Shown here in pieces: positions 1 through 8,705 of a stretch of DNA of 64,000 nt (its first letter is position 1; every line of letters begins with the position of its first letter). The notes beneath the pieces were generated by a model. That model had not been told where the DNA came from, did not search any database, and saw nothing but the letters and a program-made list of their open reading frames with translations. The translations under genes and the position numbers were made by a program. Source of the stretch: Treponema sp. CETP13 (GTDB lineage: Bacteria > Spirochaetota > Spirochaetia > Treponematales > Treponemataceae); NCBI GenBank assembly GCA_001885315.1, contig MLPZ01000001.1:186001-250000 (forward strand), read 5' to 3'.

Positions 1-58
1 AAAGGGTAAAATATTTTTGTACAAACTGGGAAATCGTTTATTAAAAAGAGAAAGATTA

Positions 59-1936
59 TTATTCAAGAAAGAGTTCAATTTTCATATTCTCCGTTACAGG
101 TGTTCCTGGTTCAGGGCTTTGTGAGATTACATATCCTTCGCCATGAATAAGAACTTGTATATTTTTATTTAAAAAGAGATGTGTAAGTTCTCGTTTGGCT
201 GCTCCAGTAAAATCTGGTACTGTACGATCAATTGAATAATCTTTAGATGGTGGAATTACAATTTTTCCTGTATGTGTAATACTTGAAGCTCTACCTCGGG
301 CTAATCCTAGTTGATCGATAATAACGTCGGCGGCTTCTCCAATTATTGGCGCTACTATTCGTCCTGAGTATGTTTCTCCTTTTGCTTTTGAAATAACAAT
401 ATAAAGAATGATTTGCGGATCATCAATTGGGAAAATAGACATACAATTTGAAACAAAATCTGTTGTACTATATGTTCCTGTCTCTGGGTCTAGTATTTGT
501 GCTGTTCCTGTTTTTACACCTATATCAATGTCATCGCGATGTGCACGGAACCCAGTTCCTTTTTCTGCAACTGTTTGCATGTAACTTAAAATTTGTTTGG
601 CTACATTTTCATCTATTATGCGTTTTTTGTATTCTGGTTTATGTTGATAAACTACATTTGCATTTGGATCTGTTATTTTAGAAACAAGAGTGAGTTTAAC
701 TGGAATACCTTTGTTTGCAATTGCTGTTGTTGCTTGTACCATTTGTAGGGCACTCACACTAATTTCTTGTCCAATAGCCATAGTCGGTTTTGATCGAAAT
801 GACCAAAGCGGATCATATTTATCTTTTACTGAGCCTGCTGTTTCTCCTGGCCTTTGAAGACCTGTTTTGCTTCCAAATCCAAATTTGTTTATGTATGATA
901 AAAAATCATCTGTAGAAATCTTTTCTGCTATTTGTACAAGTACATCATTGCAAGAGTACATTAATGCTTCTCTGGCTGTAATTGTTCCGTGATGACCTAA
1001 ACATTTAATATACGCTTTTTCATTTCCGGTACCATAAATCCATTCTCCGCCATCGCAAACAAATTTTTGTTCAGGTGTAATTGCGCCTGTTTGCAAAGCC
1101 GTTGCTACTGTAAAAATCTTAAATACAGATCCCGGTTCGTATGCAGCCATTGCTGGTAAATCTTTTTGTTCTTCTTTTGTAGATTGTGGATATTCATTCA
1201 AATTTGCTGAGGGAAGGCTAATATATGAAAGAATTTCACCTGTTTTAGCATTTGCAGATATTAACATAAAACTTTCTGCCTGTGTTTCTTCCATAGCTTT
1301 CTGTGCTATCTCTTCCAATTGATATTGTAAATTTGCATCAATGGTTAAAAAAATATTGTTCCCAATATTTGAAGATCCTTTTTTTATCATTTCTTCACTA
1401 GGTTGCAAAATATTTTGCATTGTATATTCAATACCTGAGAGACCAGTTCCAGCATTGCCCATATATCCTATAACCTGAGAGGCTAATGCATTTTCTGGAT
1501 ATATTCGTCCAGGAATCTCGTCAAAATAGATTCCTGAGAGGGTGTGTTCTTTTATTGTTTTGCTTATTATATCTTTTTTGTCTCTGTTAATAGATTTTTC
1601 TAAGTATAAAAAGTCTATTGGTGCATTATTTATTTTAGAAATAATTTCTTCTTTTGTTAAATCTGTTACTGGAGCAAGGTATGTAGCAAATTCATTTAAA
1701 TTCCGAATTGCGGAAGGTTGGACTGCTATATGATAAAAATTACTTTCAATTGCAAGGGTTTTACCATTTTTATCATAGATACCTCCTCTTTGGGGAACTT
1801 CTACTTGTTGACTTTTGGCTGTTACAGGTATCGCAGCTAATTTGCCAAAAGTAAAAATGATATAAAATAAAAGAGCAACAAATACGATGCCTAAAATAAC
1901 CAATCTTCTAGGTTTAAAAAAATGATTTATTTGCAT
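59..1936 (-). CDS. ftsI: Class B penicillin-binding protein (FtsI/PBP2 type) with PASTA domain
   Basis: A peptidoglycan DD-transpeptidase anchored in the inner membrane, acting in septal or elongation cross-linking. The 625 residues begin with a short basic stretch and one membrane segment (about 11-32), then a dimerisation domain and a transpeptidase domain. All three penicillin-binding motifs are present: SVFK (SxxK, in EPGSVFKIF), SCN (SxN) and KTGTAQ. The C-terminus is a single PASTA-like domain (from VPDFTGAAKREL). The ATG overlaps the end of the signal peptidase gene by 10 nt, so translation is probably coupled. The family is certain; whether this is the divisome FtsI or an elongation PBP cannot be settled here, as no fts or mra neighbours are visible. 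Confidence 0.93.
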   Translation of the reverse strand: MQINHFFKPRRLVILGIVFVALLFYIIFTFGKLAAIPVTAKSQQVEVPQRGGIYDKNGKTLAIESNFYHIAVQPSAIRNLNEFATYLAPVTDLTKEEIISKINNAPIDFLYLEKSINRDKKDIISKTIKEHTLSGIYFDEIPGRIYPENALASQVIGYMGNAGTGLSGIEYTMQNILQPSEEMIKKGSSNIGNNIFLTIDANLQYQLEEIAQKAMEETQAESFMLISANAKTGEILSYISLPSANLNEYPQSTKEEQKDLPAMAAYEPGSVFKIFTVATALQTGAITPEQKFVCDGGEWIYGTGNEKAYIKCLGHHGTITAREALMYSCNDVLVQIAEKISTDDFLSYINKFGFGSKTGLQRPGETAGSVKDKYDPLWSFRSKPTMAIGQEISVSALQMVQATTAIANKGIPVKLTLVSKITDPNANVVYQHKPEYKKRIIDENVAKQILSYMQTVAEKGTGFRAHRDDIDIGVKTGTAQILDPETGTYSTTDFVSNCMSIFPIDDPQIILYIVISKAKGETYSGRIVAPIIGEAADVIIDQLGLARGRASSITHTGKIVIPPSKDYSIDRTVPDFTGAAKRELTHLFLNKNIQVLIHGEGYVISQSPEPGTPVTENMKIELFLE

Positions 1937-2421
1937 AGGACTTTACCAAATATTAATTGGGTTGGAATAAATCCATAATTTCTTGAATCGACAGAGACTG
2001 TACTATTATCACCTAATGCTAAAATAGTGTTTTCCGGAACTGTATTATTAAATTTTATTCTTTGATATTGTTGTTCTGTAAGAGGATATTCTTTTCCAGA
2101 TACATATAAATTATAGTTTGTGTCGGTGGAATATTCTAACGGTTCTGTAGCAATCCCACAACATCGTTTTACTATTTGTCTGTTCTCATGCATATATACA
2201 ATAATATCATTTTTTTGAGGTGTTGCCCACTGAAAAAGAAGAGATGGTTTTATTGGGTTTTTTATTCCGTATGCCAATTTATTTATAAATAGTGTATCAC
2301 CATTAGCTATATATGGTTCCATAGAGTCCCCAGAGACAATAACAATATCAATTACAAACAGTTTTACAAATATTCCTATAAAAATGCCTACTATAATTGG
2401 TATAAATGTTTTATTTTTCAT
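1927..2421 (-). CDS. lepB: Signal peptidase I
   Basis: Cleaves signal peptides from exported proteins at the outer face of the inner membrane. The 164 residues have one N-terminal membrane segment (about 6-28), then the Ser box SGDSMEPY with the nucleophile, the Lys box RQIVKRC with the general base, and the C-terminal GDN box GDNSTVSVDSR. The size fits short Gram-positive-like or spirochaete enzymes and lacks the second membrane segment of E. coli LepB. A purine-rich AAAGGA lies very close to the ATG. It is upstream of and overlaps the PBP gene. Confidence 0.95.
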   Translation of the reverse strand: MKNKTFIPIIVGIFIGIFVKLFVIDIVIVSGDSMEPYIANGDTLFINKLAYGIKNPIKPSLLFQWATPQKNDIIVYMHENRQIVKRCCGIATEPLEYSTDTNYNLYVSGKEYPLTEQQYQRIKFNNTVPENTILALGDNSTVSVDSRNYGFIPTQLIFGKVLCK

Positions 2422-2467
2422 TTCCTTTATTCTAATATGGACAGAGAATTATGTCGATAGTACAAAT

Positions 2468-3637
2468 ATGAAGATTTTTAGTTATCTAGAGCCTCAAATG
2501 GCTTCATCAAATTTTTATAATGCTCTTACGGTTGACGAAATGTTACAGGGGCAGAAAAAAAACAACTGGAAAAAATCGAATACCTCTATTGTTCATAATT
2601 TGTCTTTACCTCAGGTTTCGTTTAAATTTTATAACATAATAGAAGCTCTCTCTTCTATTATGTTAAAACTTCGCAGGGTATATTTTGTTGGAGTAATACT
2701 TCTTTTGATATGGGCTTTTGGCCTTTCTATAACAAATCTTGTGGTATCTGGTACAAGTAAAATTTCTTTTTCTTCAGAGGAAAAAGAGATAGCTTTGCTA
2801 TCAAATCATATGGAATCATTTATTAGTACAACTCCAATAGATGATTTTGATGAGAATGGGAATCTTACTTTACAGGATTTATCAAATATAAAATTTGAAC
2901 AACCTGTCACGTATTCAACTTATACTGTAAAATCTGGTGATAATATATCATCTATAAGTAAAAAATTTGGATTAACAAATATCTCGACGCTTATTTCTGT
3001 AAACTCTATAAATAATGTACGTAAATTATATGTAGGAGATACTTTAGAAATACCCTCAATCGATGGTATCGTTTATACTGTTCAAAATGGGGATACTCTT
3101 TCGCATTTAGCAAATAATTATGATATTCCTATTGAATCTTTATTAGATGTAAACAATTTAACAACCAGTATTCTTAGAACTGGGCAAAAGCTTTTTATTC
3201 CTGGAATAGCACTTGATAGTAATTCTTTAAAAAAAGCCTTAGGAGAATTATTTACTTTGCCTTTAAAAACTTCTTATAGAATATCTTCTCCGTATGGATA
3301 TCGTCCAGATCCTTTTACTGGACAGAGAAAATTTCACACCGGGATAGATATGGCTGCTCCATTGGGATCTGCAATTAGAGCTGCTATGTCAGGTACTGTT
3401 GTTGCTGCAAGTTATAGTTCTATATATGGAAATTATGTTATACTAAGACATGTAAATGGATATCAAACTTTATATGCACATATGAGTTCAATAAGTGTAA
3501 AAATAGGTCAAGAAATTTCTCAAGGGGGGCGATTAGGAGCTCTTGGTTCAACAGGTTATTCAACTGGACCACATTTGCATTTTAGCGTATATAAAAATGG
3601 GAAGTTGGTAAACCCAACCACGGTCTTAAAATTTTAA
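2468..3637 (+). CDS. LysM-M23 family murein metallopeptidase
   Basis: Predicted cell-wall endopeptidase or divisome activator facing the periplasm. I chose the ATG at 2468 (389 aa) because the longer frame from 2384 runs across the start of the divergent lepB gene. An N-terminal cytoplasmic stretch precedes one membrane segment (VYFVGVILLLIWAFGLSI), then two LysM domains (YTVKSGDNISS and YTVQNGDTLSH), then an M23/LytM domain. The zinc ligands are intact: HTGID (HxxxD) and HLHF (HxH). No strong Shine-Dalgarno supports either start, so the N-terminus is the weak point. It is divergent from lepB and upstream of the propeller-deacetylase gene. Confidence 0.9.
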   Translation: MKIFSYLEPQMASSNFYNALTVDEMLQGQKKNNWKKSNTSIVHNLSLPQVSFKFYNIIEALSSIMLKLRRVYFVGVILLLIWAFGLSITNLVVSGTSKISFSSEEKEIALLSNHMESFISTTPIDDFDENGNLTLQDLSNIKFEQPVTYSTYTVKSGDNISSISKKFGLTNISTLISVNSINNVRKLYVGDTLEIPSIDGIVYTVQNGDTLSHLANNYDIPIESLLDVNNLTTSILRTGQKLFIPGIALDSNSLKKALGELFTLPLKTSYRISSPYGYRPDPFTGQRKFHTGIDMAAPLGSAIRAAMSGTVVAASYSSIYGNYVILRHVNGYQTLYAHMSSISVKIGQEISQGGRLGALGSTGYSTGPHLHFSVYKNGKLVNPTTVLKF

Positions 3638-3657
3638 ATAAAGGAAGAAATAGAAGT

Positions 3658-5952
3658 ATGATAAGTTTTAAAAACAATAGACGATTTTCTTTTTTATTTT
3701 TATGTTTTTGTTTTCTACCACTATTTGCAATGTCAGAAAGTTTATCTTTTTCTGGATTAGATTTAAACTCGAACAATGAGCTTTTGTTTTCTGCAAAAAC
3801 GTCAAGTGGCTTATATACATGGAATAATTTGTATAGAGCAACTCTAATTAACGAGAAAAATGAGATTGCAGCAAGTAAAGAGGATCCAACTTTATTGACT
3901 TGTTTTCCATTAAAAATGGATGTTTTTTTAGAGGGGCGGTTTTTACAAATACGAAACAATGATGGAGTTTTTTTATATTCTAAAAACAAAAAAACACTAG
4001 AAAAAATTTCTAGTAGTTCTTCTTTACATAATTCACCACAAAATTCTGCAAAAATTCGTGATAATTTAGCAAATATTAGTGTAAGCCCTAATGGTAAATG
4101 GATATGTTATTTTGAAAGAACTTCACCGGCTAAGGGAAAAGTTCTTTTAAGTAACACAAGTACGGGTGGCAAATTTATACTAGCTGAAAATGCAGAGTTT
4201 AGTTTTGAAGAAATTCCTGTTATCTGGTGTCCAGATTCTTCTTTTGTAGTGTATGAAAAAGAAGGCCATTTATATTTTGTTAATCCAAAAGATGCTTTTG
4301 CAGAAAACTTAATTGACGAAAAATATAGATCTATAGGACCTGGTAATATTGGTAATGTAAAATGGGCTTCATCAAAAAAGCTTGTATATATAAGTCATGA
4401 TCTTGTTTTTTCAATAATGACTAACGAATTATATACGCGTGCTCTGTATTCTGAACTTGTAGGAGTAGGAGATATTTGTGGTCGATTACCTTCTGCCTTT
4501 GATGGAAAACGCGATAAGTTCTGGATTAACGAAAATTGTAATCGAATTGTGCTTGTCGACAATCAACATACTCTTTGGTATATGGAATTAAAAAAATCAG
4601 ATTCAGATGCTAGTTACGTTAAGACACTTTTTTCTTATCCTTTTGTAAATGTGCCTGGAACAGCCTATAACTTTAATATTTTTTGGTCACAATCTTCTTC
4701 TGGAGAACAAATTCCAATTGTGTGGATAGAATTGTTTCGTAATGGCGTAAAAGAAAGTTATGTGTATCGTTTAGTAAAAAATACAGAAGAAAATTATGCT
4801 TGGTTTGAAGCTTTACCTTTGCCGTCTTTTGTGCATGATCCTCAATTATCGCCAAATGGAAAATCACTTGCATTCATTGCTAACGATTTTATAGGTGTAT
4901 ACGATTTGGTAGGATGGAAGGAACGAGCTCGTTTTTCTGGTGAAAATATGGTTAGTTTTGCTTGGGTCGATTCTAATTCAATGTATGTTGGTGGTATTAA
5001 TACTATTCAATATTGGGACTATGTCTCTGATAATAAAAATGTGATTTTACTTTCATCAGCAAATAAGTATGCATGGGATGGTTCTACAGGTAGAGTTCTT
5101 GCAGAATGTTATGCGGGTAATTACTTTTATAACACAGAAACAAAAACTTGGGAAAAAACAGAGACTGTAATTTCTCGAAAAACGCTTTCTAGAAATGCCT
5201 TTTGGCGAGCTTTTATTGATGAAAGTCGAAATAACGAGTATGAGAATGCTATATATATAAGATCTCTTTCTGGAGCTAATACAACAAAACCTCTTTTGCA
5301 GGCATTTTATACTCCAGATCCAGAGAGCAAAAAAGTTGCATTAATTTTTGATGCATTAGATAATAGTGATGGAATATCTCAAATCTTAATGGTACTTAAT
5401 AAATATGGATTAAAAGCTACTTTCTTTTTAAATGGTGAATTTATTAGAAGATTTCCAAATGTTGTAAAAGAAATAAGTAATAGTGGTCATGAGTGTGCAT
5501 CTATGTTTTATACGGTAGCAAACCTTACCTCAGACACTTTTATTCCAGATAAGAAATACATTATGCGTGGTTTAGCACGCAATGAGGATGAATTCTATCA
5601 ACTTACAGGAAAAGAACTTTCTCTTGCTTGGCATGCTCCATCCTATGTATATTCAGATATCATAGAAGAAGCGAGTGACGAAGCTGGCTATTCTTATGTA
5701 AAAAGTTCAGTGAAAACTGGTGATACAAATACAATCGAAAAAGCTGCTAGAACAGGAACTCCATATATCTCTTCTGGAACAATTGTAGAAAATTTAGCAA
5801 AAGAATTTGAAGATAAGCAAATTATTCCAATTTCATGTGGTCTTTCCTATGGAACTAGACCAGATTATTTATATAATAAATTAGACGAACTTGTGAGCGC
5901 TTTATTAGGACAAGGTTTTAAAATAGTTCCTGTATCTGATGTTATTTGGTAA
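3658..5952 (+). CDS. Exported beta-propeller protein with degenerate NodB (polysaccharide deacetylase) domain
   Basis: A 764-residue exported protein. A basic N-terminus and hydrophobic core (FLFLCFCFLPLFA) form a signal peptide. Roughly residues 60-520 read as repeated WD40/TolB-like blades (for example SPNGKWICYF, SPNGKSLAFIAND). The last 210 residues look like a NodB fold (KKVALIFDALDN, LKATFFLNGEFI, GHECASMFYTV, HAPSYVY). The usual TFDDG becomes IFDALDN and the HSxxH metal motif is not conserved, so deacetylase activity is doubtful. It follows the M23 gene by 20 nt, suggesting a joint role in peptidoglycan or surface glycan handling. A carbohydrate-binding or scaffold role is equally possible. 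Confidence 0.75.
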   Translation: MISFKNNRRFSFLFLCFCFLPLFAMSESLSFSGLDLNSNNELLFSAKTSSGLYTWNNLYRATLINEKNEIAASKEDPTLLTCFPLKMDVFLEGRFLQIRNNDGVFLYSKNKKTLEKISSSSSLHNSPQNSAKIRDNLANISVSPNGKWICYFERTSPAKGKVLLSNTSTGGKFILAENAEFSFEEIPVIWCPDSSFVVYEKEGHLYFVNPKDAFAENLIDEKYRSIGPGNIGNVKWASSKKLVYISHDLVFSIMTNELYTRALYSELVGVGDICGRLPSAFDGKRDKFWINENCNRIVLVDNQHTLWYMELKKSDSDASYVKTLFSYPFVNVPGTAYNFNIFWSQSSSGEQIPIVWIELFRNGVKESYVYRLVKNTEENYAWFEALPLPSFVHDPQLSPNGKSLAFIANDFIGVYDLVGWKERARFSGENMVSFAWVDSNSMYVGGINTIQYWDYVSDNKNVILLSSANKYAWDGSTGRVLAECYAGNYFYNTETKTWEKTETVISRKTLSRNAFWRAFIDESRNNEYENAIYIRSLSGANTTKPLLQAFYTPDPESKKVALIFDALDNSDGISQILMVLNKYGLKATFFLNGEFIRRFPNVVKEISNSGHECASMFYTVANLTSDTFIPDKKYIMRGLARNEDEFYQLTGKELSLAWHAPSYVYSDIIEEASDEAGYSYVKSSVKTGDTNTIEKAARTGTPYISSGTIVENLAKEFEDKQIIPISCGLSYGTRPDYLYNKLDELVSALLGQGFKIVPVSDVIW

Positions 5953-5959
5953 GAATTAC

Positions 5960-7336
5960 CTATTTAACTAATTTAACAGCAATACTGTCAATCATTTGAA
6001 TAAATAGATTGGCAGTTTCTATTTTTCTATCCGAAACAAGTGGAATTTCTGCAATTACCATATTACCAGCTTTATATGTTTCTGTACCAATTTTTTCTCC
6101 TATTTCTAAAGGAGCAGATACAGGAGTTATGTGTATCTCTCGAGTAAGTTCTGGCTGTGAAGAAGCTTCTTTATTATATGGTATTGTAAAAGGTTCAACC
6201 CAAGCTTCTCGAACAATAACAGCAGATTCTTTTCCTTTTATAACAGGATGTGTTAAAGGTGAAAGTTTTGGATGTGAAACAGTTCGTATAGAAGAAAATG
6301 CACTTTCAAGCATAGTTTGAGCATCTTTTATTCGCCACATATTTCCTTCTGTACTATTGGAACCTGGACCTCTTAGAGAAACGGTCAGTAATTTTGTGCC
6401 ATTTCTTTCAGCTGTAATAGAAATATTGTAACCAGATTCATAAATAAAACCAGTTTTAAGCCCATTTACACCTTCTATAACACCGAGAGCTTTATTTGTG
6501 TTGTATTGGGTGATGCTATGATTATTCCCATCATTTTTATGCCATGAAGCAAGGTTATTTTGTTTTGGATAGGTAAAACTTTTTACTGAGTGAAAATCTG
6601 TTAGTGCTTGGGGATAACGAGTTACATATGTGCGTGCAAAAGTAGCAAATTCGCGTGCTGTTGTTATATTATGTTCGTCATATCCAGAAGGTTCTACAAA
6701 ATGAGTTTTTGTAAGTCCTAAATCTTTTATTTCTTTATTCATGCGGGCTACAAAATCATCGACAGAACCCGATACATAATGGGCTATGGCAATTGCGGCA
6801 TCATTCCCAGAACTTACTGCAAGACCTAATAAAAGTTCATGTAGAGTAACTGTTTGTCCTTGATCTAAGAACATAAGCGAAGAATGTAATGGAGCATTTT
6901 TTGCCCAGCTCTCTGGTGGGAGAGGTACAATATCATCCATAGAGATTTTTCCACTAGCAATTTCTTGAAATACGACATACATAACTACCAATTTTGTCAT
7001 TGATGCTGGAGGAATAATCTCATCAGCATTTTTTTCAAAAAGTATATCCCCATTGTCGATGTTTATCATAATTGAAGATTCTGCTCCAATAGTAAGGTCT
7101 TTAGATGGGGAATCCCAATAGAGAGGGCTTATAATTTCTTGGTGATATTTTGTTGTGCATATATTTTCAAACCGAGCTTCATCAAGTTTTGATAATTCCT
7201 CAGCTTTGGGGTTAGAAAGAGTGTATACACGTACACAAAGTGTGATGGTAAAAATTAGTATAAAAAAGGCTATTACAGATAATGTAATTATACTAATTTT
7301 CTTTTTAAGTGAGTATAGCTTTTTATTGTCTTGCAA
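5960..7336 (-). CDS. dacA: D-alanyl-D-alanine carboxypeptidase (PBP5/6 type)
   Basis: Trims the terminal D-Ala of peptidoglycan stem peptides. The 458 residues have an N-terminal membrane segment (about 14-34), then the S11 peptidase core with SMTK (in PPASMTKLV), SGN (in SSGNDAAI) and KTG (in LKTGFIYESG). A C-terminal beta domain of PBP5_C type follows. The start is a TTG supported by AGGAG six bases upstream. It lies 2 nt downstream of the aroC stop, so the two are one transcript. A C-terminal hydrophobic stretch (LFIQMIDSIAVKLVK) may act as the amphipathic anchor usual for this family. Confidence 0.93.
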   Translation of the reverse strand: MQDNKKLYSLKKKISIITLSVIAFFILIFTITLCVRVYTLSNPKAEELSKLDEARFENICTTKYHQEIISPLYWDSPSKDLTIGAESSIMINIDNGDILFEKNADEIIPPASMTKLVVMYVVFQEIASGKISMDDIVPLPPESWAKNAPLHSSLMFLDQGQTVTLHELLLGLAVSSGNDAAIAIAHYVSGSVDDFVARMNKEIKDLGLTKTHFVEPSGYDEHNITTAREFATFARTYVTRYPQALTDFHSVKSFTYPKQNNLASWHKNDGNNHSITQYNTNKALGVIEGVNGLKTGFIYESGYNISITAERNGTKLLTVSLRGPGSNSTEGNMWRIKDAQTMLESAFSSIRTVSHPKLSPLTHPVIKGKESAVIVREAWVEPFTIPYNKEASSQPELTREIHITPVSAPLEIGEKIGTETYKAGNMVIAEIPLVSDRKIETANLFIQMIDSIAVKLVK

Positions 7337-7338
7337 AG

Positions 7339-8583
7339 TTATCTCCTAGCGTTGCGATTTCTAAGTAGCATATCGGCGAGTACAATTGCAGTCATTGCTT
7401 CTACTACCGGAACTATGCGAGGACAAAGGCAAATATCATGTCTACCTTCTATTAGAATATCAGTGTTTTGAAATTTTGTATTTGAAGTGGTCATTTCAAA
7501 ATTATTTTTTTGTATTGTATGCTGTTTTATAAATATACTAGGAACAGGCTTTACTACTACATCAAAAATGATGGGAGCCCCAGTACTAAGTCCCCCTAAA
7601 ATACCTCCAGCATGGTTTGTTTCAAAATAGGGTGATGTGTCTAATTCTGATACAGAAGAACTTCTTATTGCGTCATTCCAGTCAGATCCGTGCATTTTAG
7701 CACTTTCGAATCCACTCCCAAATTCTATACCTTTTATAGCTCCTATAGAAAGCATAGCTTTAGCTAATTCAGCATCTAGTTTATCAAATACAGGTTCTCC
7801 AAGCCCTGCTGGAATATTTGTCACCAAGCACCGAATAATACCACCAGCGCTGTTTCCTTCAGCTCTACATTTAGAAATAGCTTTGCTCATTTCACTAGCC
7901 GTTTGAGTATCTGAAGTTCGCATCGAATTGGTTTCAATTGTTGATTGTAGAGTATCTATAGTTTGTTTATCTATACTTGAGGGATTATTAAGTGAAATAA
8001 CTTCAGGAGCTTTTACGCCAGCCGCTTCTTTGGTCCATGCAATAATGTTAATTTTAGAATTTGTGTGTACTGCAGTAGTGGTTGTGTTTTCAAGTACCAT
8101 TTGAGCAATTGCTCCAGCAGCAACTCGAGCTGCTGTTTCTCTTCCTGAAGAGCGTCCTCCACCAGTATAATCTCGAAAACCGTATTTTTGATCATACGTG
8201 TAATCAGCGTGACCAGGGCGATAGCTCTTTTTTAAGTTAGAATAATCTTTTGAATGTTGAGAAGTGTTTCGAATCAGTATGCCGATTGGAGTCCCTGTAG
8301 AAAGAGGAGTTTCAGTTGCATTGTTCGTGTCTGAGAATATGCCTGAAAGTATTTCTGCCTTATCAGCTTCTTTTCTCGCCGTAACAGCACTATTAAATAT
8401 CTCGTTTCCTTGAGCATCAATTTGTTTTGCCCCTGGTTTTCGTTTGTCTAAAGCTTTTTGAATTTTTAAAATATCGATTGGAATTCCTGCAGGACATCCA
8501 TCTATAACACATCCTAAAGCAGGGCCATGGCTTTCTCCAAAAGTGGTTACCTTAAATATTTCACCAATTGTATTTCCGCTCAT
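7339..8583 (-). CDS. aroC: Chorismate synthase
   Basis: Last step of the shikimate pathway: converts 5-enolpyruvylshikimate-3-phosphate to chorismate using reduced FMN. The 414 residues carry the family signatures GESHGPALG near the N-terminus, RPGHADYTY, FRDYTGGGRSSGRETAARV and NHAGGILGGLSTG. Length is slightly above the usual 350-390. It is followed by dacA with a 2 nt gap. No other aro genes are in the window, so the pathway is dispersed. Confidence 0.96.
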   Translation of the reverse strand: MSGNTIGEIFKVTTFGESHGPALGCVIDGCPAGIPIDILKIQKALDKRKPGAKQIDAQGNEIFNSAVTARKEADKAEILSGIFSDTNNATETPLSTGTPIGILIRNTSQHSKDYSNLKKSYRPGHADYTYDQKYGFRDYTGGGRSSGRETAARVAAGAIAQMVLENTTTTAVHTNSKINIIAWTKEAAGVKAPEVISLNNPSSIDKQTIDTLQSTIETNSMRTSDTQTASEMSKAISKCRAEGNSAGGIIRCLVTNIPAGLGEPVFDKLDAELAKAMLSIGAIKGIEFGSGFESAKMHGSDWNDAIRSSSVSELDTSPYFETNHAGGILGGLSTGAPIIFDVVVKPVPSIFIKQHTIQKNNFEMTTSNTKFQNTDILIEGRHDICLCPRIVPVVEAMTAIVLADMLLRNRNARR

Positions 8584-8705
8584 AATTCCTCACTAACTAT
8601 TAGAAAGATGCTTAACCATAGCATAAGAGGTATATTTTTACAACAATTTTTTATATTACAGCAAAAAAGATTGCTTTGATATATAAAATAAATTAAACTA
8701 ATACC
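8584..8705. promoter_or_regulatory. Divergent intergenic region between aroC and the 567-residue protein gene
   Basis: A 122 bp AT-rich spacer between two divergent starts must hold promoters for both directions. I see TATATAAAAT-like boxes around 8681-8690 but no convincing -35 partner, so no exact promoter is called. Confidence 0.4.

Noticed and set aside
2384-2467. Earlier start for the LysM-M23 protein giving a hydrophobic N-terminus
   Set aside because: It overlaps the start of divergent lepB and the hydrophobic residues are the antisense of the lepB membrane segment; the ATG at 2468 gives a normal layout.
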